Assembly (NCBI GenBank): GCA_026707335.1
Contig: JAPOXB010000264.1
Location: 11,294 to 29,677, forward strand
DNA length: 18,384 bases
Direction: 5' to 3'
Source of the DNA: Chloroflexota bacterium
GTDB taxonomy: Bacteria; Chloroflexota; Dehalococcoidia; Bin125
Every line of letters starts with the position of its first letter. Positions within the stretch are counted from its first letter, which is position 1. The notes beneath the pieces are model-generated. The model was not told the DNA's origin, searched no databases, and saw nothing but the letters and a program-made list of their open reading frames with translations. The translations under genes were made by a program, and so were the position numbers. Of this stretch, positions 6,720-14,006 are shown in pieces.

Positions 6720-8456
6720 GTGCCCACCGACGACCAAGCCGTCCGCTACGAACCCGACGAGAACCCACCGCCCGCGGTCGCCGCCGCCGCCGGCTTGCAG
6801 GCCGCGATGATCATCGTCGCGCCGGTCGTCCTGAGCGTCGTCATCATCGCGCGCGTGGCCGACCAATCCGACGACTACATCGCCTGGGCCGCCTTCGCCG
6901 CCCTGCTGATCAGCGGCGCCTGCACCATCCTCCAGGCGGTCCGCGTGGGGCGCATCGGCGCCGGCCACGTGCTCATCATGGGCACCTCGGGCGCGTTCAT
7001 CGCCGTTTGCGTCGCCGCCTTGGTCGAGGGCGGACCCGGCACGATGGCCAGCCTGATCGTCGTCTCCAGCCTCTTCCAGTTCCTGCTGGCCGCGCGGCTC
7101 TCGCTGCTGCGGCGCGTCTTCACACCCGTCGTGACGGGGACGGTGATCATGCTCATCACCGCGACCGTCATCCCCCTCGTCGCCAGTTTCCTCGTCGACG
7201 TGCCCGACGACACCGACTCGGCGGCCGCGCCCCTGGCCGCCGCCGCCACCCTGGTCGTCATCGGCGCGCTCATCCTGCGCGCGCCGCCCGCCTGGCGCCT
7301 CTGGTCGCCCGTGATCGGCATCGCCGCGGGATGTGTCGTCGGCGCGCCTTTCGGCCTCTACGACACCCAGATCATCGCCGACGCCGCCTGGGTCGGCGTG
7401 CCCTTCGACGCCTGGCCCGGCTTCGACTTCACCCCCGGGGTCGAGTTCTGGGCGCTGCTGCCGGCCTTCATCGTCGTCACCCTGGTCGGCGCGATCGAGA
7501 CCATCGGCGACGGCGTCGCCATCCAGCGGGTCTCCCGCCGCCGTCCCCGCGCCACCGACTTCCGTGTCGTCCAGGGCTCGCTCAACGCCGACGGCGTGGG
7601 CAACCTGCTCTCCGGGCTCGCGGGCACGCCGCCCAACACCACCTACTCCTCGAGCATCGCCCTGGCCGAGGTCACCGGCATCGCCGCGCGGCGGGTGGGC
7701 GTCGTCATCGGCGTTGTCTTCATCGTCATCGCCTTCTTCCCCAAGTTCACCGCCGTCATCATCGCCATCCCCGGCCCCGTCGCCGCGGCCTACGTCACGC
7801 TCCTCCTGGGCATGCTCTTCGTGCAGGGCATGAAGATCGTCGTCGAGGACGGCGTCGACCACCGCAAGGCCGCCGTGGTCGGGCTCGCTTTCTGGGTCGG
7901 CGTCGCCTTCCAGAACGGGTGGATCTTCCCCGACCTGCTCGGCGAGGGCTTCCTCGCCGTGCTGCTGGGCAACGGCATGACCTCCGGCGCGATCGTGGCC
8001 GTGGCCATGGTGCTCTTCATCGAGTTCACCGGGCCGCGCCGCCGCCGGCTGGAGGTCGCGCTCGACCCCGCCGCGCTACCCGCGCTGGCCAGCTTCCTCG
8101 AAGGCTTCGCCGCCAAGGCCCGCTGGGACGACGCCGCCAGCCACCGGCTGCTGCTCGTTGGTGAGGAGACGCTGGCCAGCCTCCTGGCCGACGAACCCGA
8201 TCCCGCCGACGGCGACGGCGGCCGCCGCCTCGTCGTCTCCGCGCGGATGGCCGGGCGCAACGCGGAACTCGAGTTCGTCTCCGCCACGGCGGGGGAGAAC
8301 ATCGAGGACCGCCTCGCCTACTTGGGCGAACCGCCCGATGTGCCCGACGACCGGGAGATCTCCTTCCGGCTCCTGCGCCACTACGCCTCGTCCGTGCGCC
8401 ACCAGAAGTACCACGGCGTCGACATCGTCATGGTCCACGTCGACGGGCCGCGCTAG
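6720..8456 (+). CDS. NCS2 xanthine/uracil-type permease with C-terminal ATPase-like domain
   Basis: This is a 578-residue protein. Residues about 25-440 are an NCS2 (SLC23) nucleobase transporter with multiple membrane helices. It has the substrate-site motif ETIGD (E260 onward), the LNADGVGNLLSGLAGTPP block and NTTYSSSIALAEVTGIAARR, which corresponds to the family's conserved helix-10 signature. It would import a purine or pyrimidine base with protons. Residues about 443-578 are extra: a soluble alpha/beta region with VGEETLASLL and FRLLRHYASSVRH. This resembles the HATPase fold of RsbW-type anti-sigma kinases, but without a clear N-box Asn or DxG motif. The usual NCS2 length is 430-480, so this is a fusion. 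The GTG start has only a weak Shine-Dalgarno. The ATPase call is moderate confidence; the permease call is firm. Confidence 0.85.
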   Translation: MPTDDQAVRYEPDENPPPAVAAAAGLQAAMIIVAPVVLSVVIIARVADQSDDYIAWAAFAALLISGACTILQAVRVGRIGAGHVLIMGTSGAFIAVCVAALVEGGPGTMASLIVVSSLFQFLLAARLSLLRRVFTPVVTGTVIMLITATVIPLVASFLVDVPDDTDSAAAPLAAAATLVVIGALILRAPPAWRLWSPVIGIAAGCVVGAPFGLYDTQIIADAAWVGVPFDAWPGFDFTPGVEFWALLPAFIVVTLVGAIETIGDGVAIQRVSRRRPRATDFRVVQGSLNADGVGNLLSGLAGTPPNTTYSSSIALAEVTGIAARRVGVVIGVVFIVIAFFPKFTAVIIAIPGPVAAAYVTLLLGMLFVQGMKIVVEDGVDHRKAAVVGLAFWVGVAFQNGWIFPDLLGEGFLAVLLGNGMTSGAIVAVAMVLFIEFTGPRRRRLEVALDPAALPALASFLEGFAAKARWDDAASHRLLLVGEETLASLLADEPDPADGDGGRRLVVSARMAGRNAELEFVSATAGENIEDRLAYLGEPPDVPDDREISFRLLRHYASSVRHQKYHGVDIVMVHVDGPR

Positions 8457-8485
8457 GGGCGAGCGACGCACCCCCACCGACGCTG

Positions 8486-8491
8486 TACCGT
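8486..8491 (+). promoter_or_regulatory. -10 element of the carbonic anhydrase gene (leaderless type)
   Basis: TACCGT ends six bases before the ATG at 8498, and there is no Shine-Dalgarno, so the transcript probably begins at the start codon. Confidence 0.4.
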
Positions 8492-8497
8492 CTCCCC

Positions 8498-9190
8498 ATG
8501 GCCCCCCTCTCCCTCCAGAGCCCCATCGACCTCACGAGCCCCATCACCCGCGCGGACCTGCCCCCGCTCGACTTCCGCTACCCCGCGGGCGGCGTCGCCG
8601 CGACGGCGGAGTTCCGCGTCGCGAACGGCGACCCGATCGATGGCCGGCCCCGGGCGGTGCCCCAGGTGGTCGTGACGCCCCCGGCCGGCGCCGCCGAACT
8701 GCGTATCGACGGCCGCGCTTACGCTCTCCAGTCGCTGCACTGGCACAGCCCCGCCGAGCACGCCGTCCACGGCCGCCGCCCACCCATGGAGTTGCACCTC
8801 GTTCACGCCGGCCCCGACGGCGGCATCCTCGTCATCGGGGTGCTCTACACCGTCGGCCCGGCGAACCCCGCCCTGGCGCCCGTCTTCGACCGCCTGGGCG
8901 CCCTCCGCGGGTCCCCGTCGGTCGATGTCCCCGACCTCGACCTCGCCGGCCTGCTGCCGCCGCCCGGCAGTCGCGCCTCGTACCGCTACCAGGGATCCCT
9001 CACCACCGCCGACGACGAGGGCCGTTTCCGCGAGGGCGTGCAGTGGGTCGTGCTGCGGCACCGCGTCGCCGCCGGCCCCGCCCAGCTCGACGCGCACCGC
9101 GCCCTCGCCGACGCTGGCCGCCCCAACCCCCCCGGCAGCGCGCGCGACCTCCAGCCCCGCGCCGGCCGGCCCATCCTCACCGACGGCTGA
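8498..9190 (+). CDS. Alpha-carbonic anhydrase, no signal peptide
   Basis: This is a 230-residue alpha-class carbonic anhydrase interconverting CO2 and bicarbonate. QSPIDL (7-12) opens the domain. The zinc ligands are H81 and H83 in LHWHSPAEH and H100 in ELHLVH, with the proton-relay Glu at 98 and a conserved E87. The usual SLTTPPCSEGV block is replaced by SLTTADDEGRFREGVQW, keeping the TT and the EGV but losing PPC. Bacterial alpha-class enzymes are normally exported, yet no signal peptide is visible, so this one should be cytoplasmic. The last ten codons lie inside a 54-bp direct repeat whose second copy is at 10880. It is downstream of and co-directional with the permease, 41 bp away. Confidence 0.88.
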   Translation: MAPLSLQSPIDLTSPITRADLPPLDFRYPAGGVAATAEFRVANGDPIDGRPRAVPQVVVTPPAGAAELRIDGRAYALQSLHWHSPAEHAVHGRRPPMELHLVHAGPDGGILVIGVLYTVGPANPALAPVFDRLGALRGSPSVDVPDLDLAGLLPPPGSRASYRYQGSLTTADDEGRFREGVQWVVLRHRVAAGPAQLDAHRALADAGRPNPPGSARDLQPRAGRPILTDG

Positions 9191-9209
9191 CGGCCCTCAC
9201 CAGCCGACG
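9156..9209. repeat. 54-bp direct repeat, copy 1
   Basis: This segment is identical over 54 bp to 10880-10933. It contains the last codons and stop of the carbonic anhydrase gene, a 6-bp spacer and, on the minus strand, the VGW-stop end that belongs to the gamma-glutamyltransferase gene. Similarity stops abruptly at both edges. Confidence 0.95.
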
Positions 9210-9322
9210 TTCGTGTCCGCTTCCGCGACATGCGCGGACGGTTCGATGATCAGCCCGGCGAGGACCGCGAGCATCCCAATTCCGGCGCCAAGCGCGGCCC
9301 GTGCGATCCCCCGGCGCGTCAT
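9197..9322 (-). CDS. 41-residue single-helix membrane peptide coupled to the LRR gene
   Basis: The ATG at 9322 overlaps the stop codon of the LRR gene as ATGA, the arrangement of translational coupling. The peptide begins MTRRGIARAALGAG and has one hydrophobic stretch (about residues 8-26, rich in Ala, Gly, Leu), followed by IEPSAHVAEADTN, so it looks like an inner-membrane peptide or a signal anchor. Its last three residues, VGW, and its stop come from the 54-bp repeat. These are the same codons, in the same frame, that end the gamma-glutamyltransferase gene. The peptide may therefore be truncated and using a borrowed stop. I do not recognise a family. Confidence 0.5.
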   Translation of the reverse strand: MTRRGIARAALGAGIGMLAVLAGLIIEPSAHVAEADTNVGW

Positions 9323-10713
9323 GGCCAGACCCACCCCCAGCTATCCGATCCTTCGCCGTCGATCGCGTTGACCAGTTCCGTGCTCGTGCTGGGGGGGCGA
9401 GCGGACCGATTCACCCAGATGGAGGCGGCCAGTTGCTCGATCAGGGCGGCCGGGGACTTCCAGCGGCCACAGTCGTAGATGCAGCCCGAGTAGTGGCTGC
9501 GTTCCATCTCGGCGAGGGTGTCGAGGGTCAGGAAGAGCCACGTCTCTTCACCACTCCCGATCCGCAGGGCGATGCCGAAGAGATTCGCTCTCAAGATGCT
9601 GCTCGGGTTGTGAGTGCTAGCGCTCCCAATATGCACGCCCATCCGAACCGATCGCCAGGCCGGCACGTCGAGAACGTAGGTCCGCGGTCCGGACGGCCAA
9701 GCGTCGAAGAACAGAGCGCGGTAGGTGCCTCCCCTGGCGGCGGCTGCGGCGGCCGAACTGACCCACGCGGGCGTCCCGCAGGCCGGCAGGCCCAAGTATT
9801 CGAGGTCGTGATTCGTCGCTCGCCAGAGCCCTGGCGGGACACAGCCCTCGAAGTCGTTGCCGTCCAGGCGCAGGTACGTCAGGTTCCGCAACAACTGCAG
9901 CTTCGACGGGATACGGCCCGTCAACCGGTTCCCGAGCAGATTCAACCGTGTCAGTTCGCTCAGATCCCCGAGCCAGCCCCAGATCTCGCCGGTCAGCCAG
10001 CGGCGTGTGAGGTTCAGTTCGGTGACCCGCGGCGTCGTGCCGCCGAGCACGATCCCCTCCCAGTCCGCCGTCGGGGTGCCCGCGTCCCAGTCCAACTCCG
10101 CTTGTCCCTCCTCCAGATCCCCCTCCAGCACGTCGCGCAGCGCCAGTAGGTGCTCCCGGTCGGCCAGCAGGCCGGGATTGTTGGACGGCACGGCGATATC
10201 CAGGTCGCCGTAGCGGTAGCGCCCGCTCTTGCTGGGGCCGTCGTCGAGCGGCAGCGGAACCTTACCCAGCGGGCGCCAGCGCACCCAGCGCCGGTCCGCG
10301 TCGGACCGCGTCGGGCAGTAGCCGCAGACCTGGACGTAGATGCGCGCCGGCTCGTGGAAGCGCTGCCAGATGCGCAGCCTGGTGCCGCCGACCGCGATGT
10401 CGTCGAAGCGGTGCCGCGCCATCTCGCCGTAGCCGCTGGACCAGTTCCTCCACGTGCTCCAGGCAAGCGGGATCGTGCCCAGCGCGTCCCAGCGGCCGCC
10501 CTTGGGGCGCGCGCTCACCCAGAGCCTCTCCTCGCGAGCCACGTTCTGCCAGACGCGCAGTTCGATGATCACGGTCGGGTGGGTCTCGAACCACGGCGGC
10601 GGTGGGGCGTCGTCGGGGCCCCGGCCCGCCACGCCTTCCGCGTAGGCGGTTGCGAGGACGCCAGCCACCAGCGCAGCCGTCAGGACGGCGATGGCGAGAC
10701 GCGGTATGCGCAT
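9319..10713 (-). CDS. Secreted plant-type leucine-rich-repeat protein
   Basis: This is a 464-residue protein with a signal peptide of about 25 residues (MRIPRLAIAVLTAALVAGVL, cleavage near AYA-EG). Residues about 48-180 hold two related modules: the first with ELRVWQN, LWVSARPKGGRW and LGTIPL, the second with RLRIWQRF, RIYVQVCGY and LGKVPLPL, each ending in an R(H/Y)R(F/Y)-like strand. Residues about 215-310 are LRRs of the plant type (LNLLGNRLTGRIP, LRLDGNDFEGCVP). A Cys-containing C-terminal region of about 150 residues follows, which I do not recognise. Such proteins are extracellular binding or adhesion proteins; the ligand is unknown. The ATG at 10713 has only a weak GGGAAC upstream. It lies inside a 54-bp-repeat-bounded insertion. 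Confidence 0.8.
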   Translation of the reverse strand: MRIPRLAIAVLTAALVAGVLATAYAEGVAGRGPDDAPPPPWFETHPTVIIELRVWQNVAREERLWVSARPKGGRWDALGTIPLAWSTWRNWSSGYGEMARHRFDDIAVGGTRLRIWQRFHEPARIYVQVCGYCPTRSDADRRWVRWRPLGKVPLPLDDGPSKSGRYRYGDLDIAVPSNNPGLLADREHLLALRDVLEGDLEEGQAELDWDAGTPTADWEGIVLGGTTPRVTELNLTRRWLTGEIWGWLGDLSELTRLNLLGNRLTGRIPSKLQLLRNLTYLRLDGNDFEGCVPPGLWRATNHDLEYLGLPACGTPAWVSSAAAAAARGGTYRALFFDAWPSGPRTYVLDVPAWRSVRMGVHIGSASTHNPSSILRANLFGIALRIGSGEETWLFLTLDTLAEMERSHYSGCIYDCGRWKSPAALIEQLAASIWVNRSARPPSTSTELVNAIDGEGSDSWGWVWP

Positions 10714-10776
10714 GGAGTTCCCATCGATCGCTTAACGGATACGCCGCCCCGCGGTTCCCCAGTTACTGGCCCGTGA

Positions 10777-10782
10777 AGTATA
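10777..10782 (-). promoter_or_regulatory. -10 element of the LRR gene
   Basis: TATACT on the minus strand, 63 bp before the LRR start, within the inserted cassette. The -35 region is not convincing. Confidence 0.4.
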
Positions 10783-10879
10783 CGAGTCCTTGAGTGGCGC
10801 TGCGCCTGCGATCACGCTCCCGACGGTGACACCCGAATGATCACTCCGTGGTCCAGACAGGTCGGCCGTCACCAACGAA

Positions 10880-10933
10880 CCCGCGCCGGCCGGCCCATCC
10901 TCACCGACGGCTGACGGCCCTCACCAGCCGACG
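10880..10933. repeat. 54-bp direct repeat, copy 2
   Basis: This is the second copy of 9156-9209. It still carries the last ten codons and stop of carbonic anhydrase as a non-functional remnant (stop at 10912-10914) and the true 3' end of the gamma-glutamyltransferase gene (stop at 10921-10923). Confidence 0.95.
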
Positions 10934-12549
10934 GCGCAGCCGTCGGAGCGCGGGTCCGAGCCGCCCCACAGCACGCCGCCCTCCCCGCGCACGATGACCT
11001 GGCCCCGGCCCAGCGCGGACAGCCGGCGCGTCGCCTCCAGCCGCTCGACGGCGTGGCCGCGCGCCTCCAACCCCGATAGCGCTGCCTCGCCCAGCCCCGG
11101 CTCGGCCAGCACCGGGCCGTCGGGCGGGTCCTCGAAGATCGAGAAGCGGGGCGCGTCGAGCGCGGCCTGCGGGTCGAGCCCGGCATCGGCCAGCCGCGAC
11201 AGCACCTGCAGCTGCCCCTGCGGCTGGTTCCAGCCCCCCATCACGCCGAAGCAGGTGTGCAGCGACCCGTCGGGCCGGGTGCTCAGCGCCGGGATGATGG
11301 TGTGGTAGGGCCGCTTGCCCGGCGCGACGACGTTGGGGTGGCCCGCCTCCAGCGTGAAGCCCGCTCCCCGGTTCTGCAGCGCGAAGCCACAGCCCACCGG
11401 CACGATGCCCGTCCCGAACGCGCCGTAGGTGCTGTTGATGAACGAGCAGGCGTTGCCCTCCCCATCGACGACCGACAGGTAGACCGTGTCCGACGCCGCG
11501 ACCGGCTCCCCCGGCGCGACCTCGATCCGGCGCGCCGGGTCGATCAGCGCTCGCCGCGCCGCCGCGTACTCGGGCGAGAGCAGCTCGGCGACGGGCACGC
11601 CGCCGGGCGTGGCCGGGTCGGCGATGAAGCGCCGCCCGTCGGCGAAGGCCAGCCGCAGCGCCTCGATCTGCAGGTGCAGCGCCGCCGCCGACCCGCCCGA
11701 CACCGCGGCCGGGTCGAAGCCGTCGAGGACGTTGAGCGCCAGCAGCGCCACGAGGCCCTGCCCGTTTGGCCCGGGCTCGTGGACGCGGAGGCCGCGGTAC
11801 GTCGTCGAGATGGGCGCTTCGAAGGTCGAGCGGTGCACCGCCAGGTCGGCCATCGAGAGCAGGCCGCCGCGCGCCGCGACCGCCGCCGCGATCGCCGCGC
11901 CGATGCGACCCTCGTAGAGGGCTGCCGGGCCGTCCGACGCCACCTCGCGCAGCACCGCGGCGAAGTCGGGGTTGCGGAAGACCGACCCCGCCCGCGGCGG
12001 CGAGCCGTCCGGCAGCAGTCCGCCGCCGTCGCCGTCGAGCTGGTCGGCCGCGTCGGCCCACTGATGCGCGATCACCGGCGTCACCGCGAACCCGTCCTCG
12101 GCCAGTTGGATGGCCGGGGCGAGCGCCGACGTCAGGTCGCGGCGCCCCCAGCGCGACACCGCGTCGGCCCAGCCGGCCGCCGCGCCCGGCACGGTGACGG
12201 CGTGGACGCTGCCCGGCCCGATCGCCCGGCCCGTCTCGCCCGCCGCCCGCACGACGTCGAGGGTTAGCCCGGCCGGGGCGCGACCGCTGCCGTTCAGCGC
12301 CTCGACCGTGCCCCGCGCCGCGTCGTAGAAGAGCGCGAAGCAATCGCCGCCAATGCCGGTCGACATCGGTTCGACCACCGCCAACGCCGCCGCCGTCGCG
12401 ACGGCCGCGTCGGCGGCGTTGCCGCCGGCTTGCAGGACGCCCAGCCCGGCCTGCGCGGCCAGCGGCTGCGTCGCCGCGACGATGCCGCGCCGCGCCAGCA
12501 CCGGCGATCGCCGCGACGCGAAGTTGAAGCCTTGGGCCGACTCGTGCAT
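10921..12549 (-). CDS. Gamma-glutamyltransferase family N-terminal-nucleophile hydrolase
   Basis: This is a 542-residue proenzyme of the GGT family. AATQPLAAQAGLGVLQAGGNAADAA-type sequence and STGIGGDCFAL mark the large subunit. The autoprocessing site is before T355 in SDTVYLSVVDGEGNA, which becomes the N-terminal nucleophile of the small subunit. FGTGIVPVGCGFALQNRGAG, GKRPYHTIIP and GVMGGWNQPQGQ follow. The DTVYLSVVD form and the lack of a signal peptide fit the cytoplasmic YwrD/HpxW branch (HpxW is an oxamate amidohydrolase) better than periplasmic GGT, so glutathione need not be the substrate. The start at 12549 is fixed by GGAGG four to five bases upstream. Its promoter region is shared with the divergent cyclophilin gene. 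Confidence 0.9.
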   Translation of the reverse strand: MHESAQGFNFASRRSPVLARRGIVAATQPLAAQAGLGVLQAGGNAADAAVATAAALAVVEPMSTGIGGDCFALFYDAARGTVEALNGSGRAPAGLTLDVVRAAGETGRAIGPGSVHAVTVPGAAAGWADAVSRWGRRDLTSALAPAIQLAEDGFAVTPVIAHQWADAADQLDGDGGGLLPDGSPPRAGSVFRNPDFAAVLREVASDGPAALYEGRIGAAIAAAVAARGGLLSMADLAVHRSTFEAPISTTYRGLRVHEPGPNGQGLVALLALNVLDGFDPAAVSGGSAAALHLQIEALRLAFADGRRFIADPATPGGVPVAELLSPEYAAARRALIDPARRIEVAPGEPVAASDTVYLSVVDGEGNACSFINSTYGAFGTGIVPVGCGFALQNRGAGFTLEAGHPNVVAPGKRPYHTIIPALSTRPDGSLHTCFGVMGGWNQPQGQLQVLSRLADAGLDPQAALDAPRFSIFEDPPDGPVLAEPGLGEAALSGLEARGHAVERLEATRRLSALGRGQVIVRGEGGVLWGGSDPRSDGCAVGW

Positions 12550-12608
12550 TGCGCCTCCCGCCACATCATCCCACGCCGCGGCCTCGCGCCCCAGCGCCCG
12601 GCGCCTGA

Positions 12609-12614
12609 TAACCT
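12609..12614 (+). promoter_or_regulatory. Possible -10 element of the cyclophilin gene
   Basis: TAACCT lies 33 bp before the GTG at 12648, leaving room for the GGGAGG Shine-Dalgarno. No clear -35 is seen. Confidence 0.35.
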
Positions 12615-12647
12615 GCCCCCATTGGCGCGGCGGCATGGGAGGTTCAC

Positions 12648-13463
12648 GTGGCGCGGGAGGGTCGAAGCGCGCGCACGCGGCAGCAGCGCCTGGCGCGGCG
12701 CCGCCAGGAAACGCGGGGCTACGACGAGGGCGGCGGCCGCAAGCCGTTCTATCGCCAGACGTGGTTCAAGCCGGTCGTGGCGATCGGCGTGCTGGGCATC
12801 ATCGCCGGGCTCGTGGGTGGCAGTCTGCCCCTACTGATGGGCAACGACCCTGTCGGCCCGGGCGGCGCCGGCGGCGTCGACCCCATCGTCCGCCGCGCGC
12901 CCGCCGATCCCAACGCCGGCCTGGACGTCGGCGCGGTCGAGAAGCCCCAGTTCGACGCCGCCCCCGCCCTCGCCCTGACCGACGGGGTCGACTACCGCGC
13001 CGTGCTCGAACTCGAGACCGGCACGGTCGAGATCGACCTCTTCGAGGACGTCGCGCCCGTGCACGTCAACAACTTCGTCTTCCTCGCCCGGCAGGGCTTC
13101 TTCGACGGCCTCACCTTCCACCGCGTGATCGAGAACTTCGTCGCCCAGGGCGGCGACCCCACGGCGACCGGCACCGGCGGCGCGGGCTACGTCCTGCCCG
13201 ACGAGGCGCCGGCCCCGGACGGCGCGCTCACGCTGGGCGGAGCGGGCGTCATCGCCATGGCCCGCAGCGCGGCCGGGGCGTCGTCGTCGCAGTTCTTCAT
13301 CACGCTCTCGCCGCAGGGCCAACTCGACGGGCTCGACTTCACGGCCTTCGGCGTCGTCACGGCCGGCCTCGACCTCGTGCAGGGCATCCGCCTGCGCGAC
13401 CCGCAGGAGATCCCGGCGCCGCCGCCGGGCGCGCGCATCGTCGCGGTCACCATCCAGGAGTAG
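12648..13463 (+). CDS. Membrane-anchored cyclophilin-type peptidyl-prolyl isomerase
   Basis: This is a 271-residue protein. A basic N-terminus of about 35 residues precedes one membrane helix (about 42-63, VVAIGVLGIIAGLVGG). A Pro/Gly/Asp-rich linker follows, then a cyclophilin domain from about 113. The isomerase signature is clear: FHRVIENFVAQGGDP (catalytic Arg159), TGTGGAGY, and SSSQFFITL. Arginine-rich cytoplasmic and long outward segments suggest the domain faces the extracytoplasmic side, where it would help proteins fold by cis-trans prolyl isomerisation. GTG 12648 is preceded by GGGAGG. The stop is 3 bp from the convergent small membrane gene. Confidence 0.9.
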   Translation: MAREGRSARTRQQRLARRRQETRGYDEGGGRKPFYRQTWFKPVVAIGVLGIIAGLVGGSLPLLMGNDPVGPGGAGGVDPIVRRAPADPNAGLDVGAVEKPQFDAAPALALTDGVDYRAVLELETGTVEIDLFEDVAPVHVNNFVFLARQGFFDGLTFHRVIENFVAQGGDPTATGTGGAGYVLPDEAPAPDGALTLGGAGVIAMARSAAGASSSQFFITLSPQGQLDGLDFTAFGVVTAGLDLVQGIRLRDPQEIPAPPPGARIVAVTIQE

Positions 13464-13466
13464 CGC

Positions 13467-13679
13467 TCAGCGCCGCGACCGGGGGTCGGGGATCATCCGG
13501 TCGACCAGCCACATCATCGCCAGGAACGGCACGAAGGCGACCACCGCCACGCCCGCCCACAGCCACTCGGCCCCCACCAGCAGCAGGACCGCCGCCGACG
13601 ACGTGAGCCCCATGCCCAGGATCGAGACGACCCGCAGCACGACGGCCATGGCCGGGATGCGGGGCTGTTGCAGCGACAT
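13467..13679 (-). CDS. Small two-helix membrane protein
   Basis: This is a 70-residue hydrophobic protein with two probable membrane helices (about 11-35 and 38-60) joined by a short turn at GAEW, and a short charged tail DRMIPDPRSRR. It resembles no family I can name. The start at 13679 is supported by TAGGCT seven bases upstream, a leaderless arrangement, rather than by a Shine-Dalgarno. It converges with the cyclophilin gene. Confidence 0.6.
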   Translation of the reverse strand: MSLQQPRIPAMAVVLRVVSILGMGLTSSAAVLLLVGAEWLWAGVAVVAFVPFLAMMWLVDRMIPDPRSRR

Positions 13680-13686
13680 GCTCGTC

Positions 13687-13692
13687 AGCCTA
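13687..13692 (-). promoter_or_regulatory. -10 element of the small membrane protein gene (leaderless type)
   Basis: TAGGCT on the minus strand ends seven bases before the ATG at 13679. Confidence 0.4.
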
Positions 13693-13761
13693 CAGGGGCG
13701 CGGCGCACGGACCGCGATAGACGGCCCCGCGCCGGGCGGCCTACGGTGGGATCGGCCCGAT

Positions 13762-13838
13762 CGGGGTGTAGCTCAGTCCGGCAGAGCGCGCGGTTTGGGG
13801 CCGTGAGGCCGGCGGTTCAAATCCGCCCACCCCGACCA
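13762..13838 (+). tRNA. tRNA-Pro (anticodon UGG), CCA encoded
   Basis: It folds as a full cloverleaf. The acceptor CGGGGTG pairs perfectly with CACCCCG. The D stem is GCTC/GAGC. The anticodon stem CGCGG/CCGTG encloses the loop TTTGGGG with anticodon TGG. The T arm is GGCGG-TTCAAAT-CCGCC. C1-G72 and discriminator A73 are the bacterial tRNA-Pro identity elements. The 3' CCA is in the DNA (13836-13838). Confidence 0.97.
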
Positions 13839-13912
13839 GATCTTCTACCCCTGGCGCACCTTCCTTGAGCCGAAGTCAGGGCGTTCCGCGCGAGCCTGGG
13901 AGCGTGGTCTGT

Positions 13913-13942
13913 TTGACAGGCAGGGCGTCGGCTCGGGACAAT
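13913..13942 (+). promoter_or_regulatory. Strong promoter of the post-tRNA gene pair
   Basis: A perfect TTGACA (13913-13918), an 18-nt spacer and GACAAT (13937-13942) predict a start near 13949, just ahead of the inverted repeat at 13954-13989. Confidence 0.65.
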
Positions 13943-13953
13943 CATCGAACCAC

Positions 13954-13989
13954 CGACGCGAGTTCTGGGCACTTGCAGAACTCGCGTCG
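13954..13989. promoter_or_regulatory. 13-bp inverted repeat upstream of the gene pair
   Basis: The arms 13954-13966 and 13977-13989 are perfectly complementary over 13 bp with a 10-nt loop. It lies between the predicted transcript start and the Shine-Dalgarno (13996-14001). It could be an operator for an autoregulating antitoxin-like protein or an mRNA hairpin; there is no T tract, so it is not a terminator. Confidence 0.7.
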
Positions 13990-14006
13990 CGAGATGGAGG
14001 TGGGTC

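Larger units (their letters stand above)
9210..10879. mobile_element. Inserted cassette between 54-bp direct repeats
   Basis: The segment carries the LRR gene and its coupled small gene. It separates two genes whose 3' ends are both present in each flanking repeat, which shows that they were once convergent neighbours 6 bp apart. Its codons are less GC-saturated than the flanks. No transposase or integrase is inside, so the mechanism is unknown. Confidence 0.55.
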
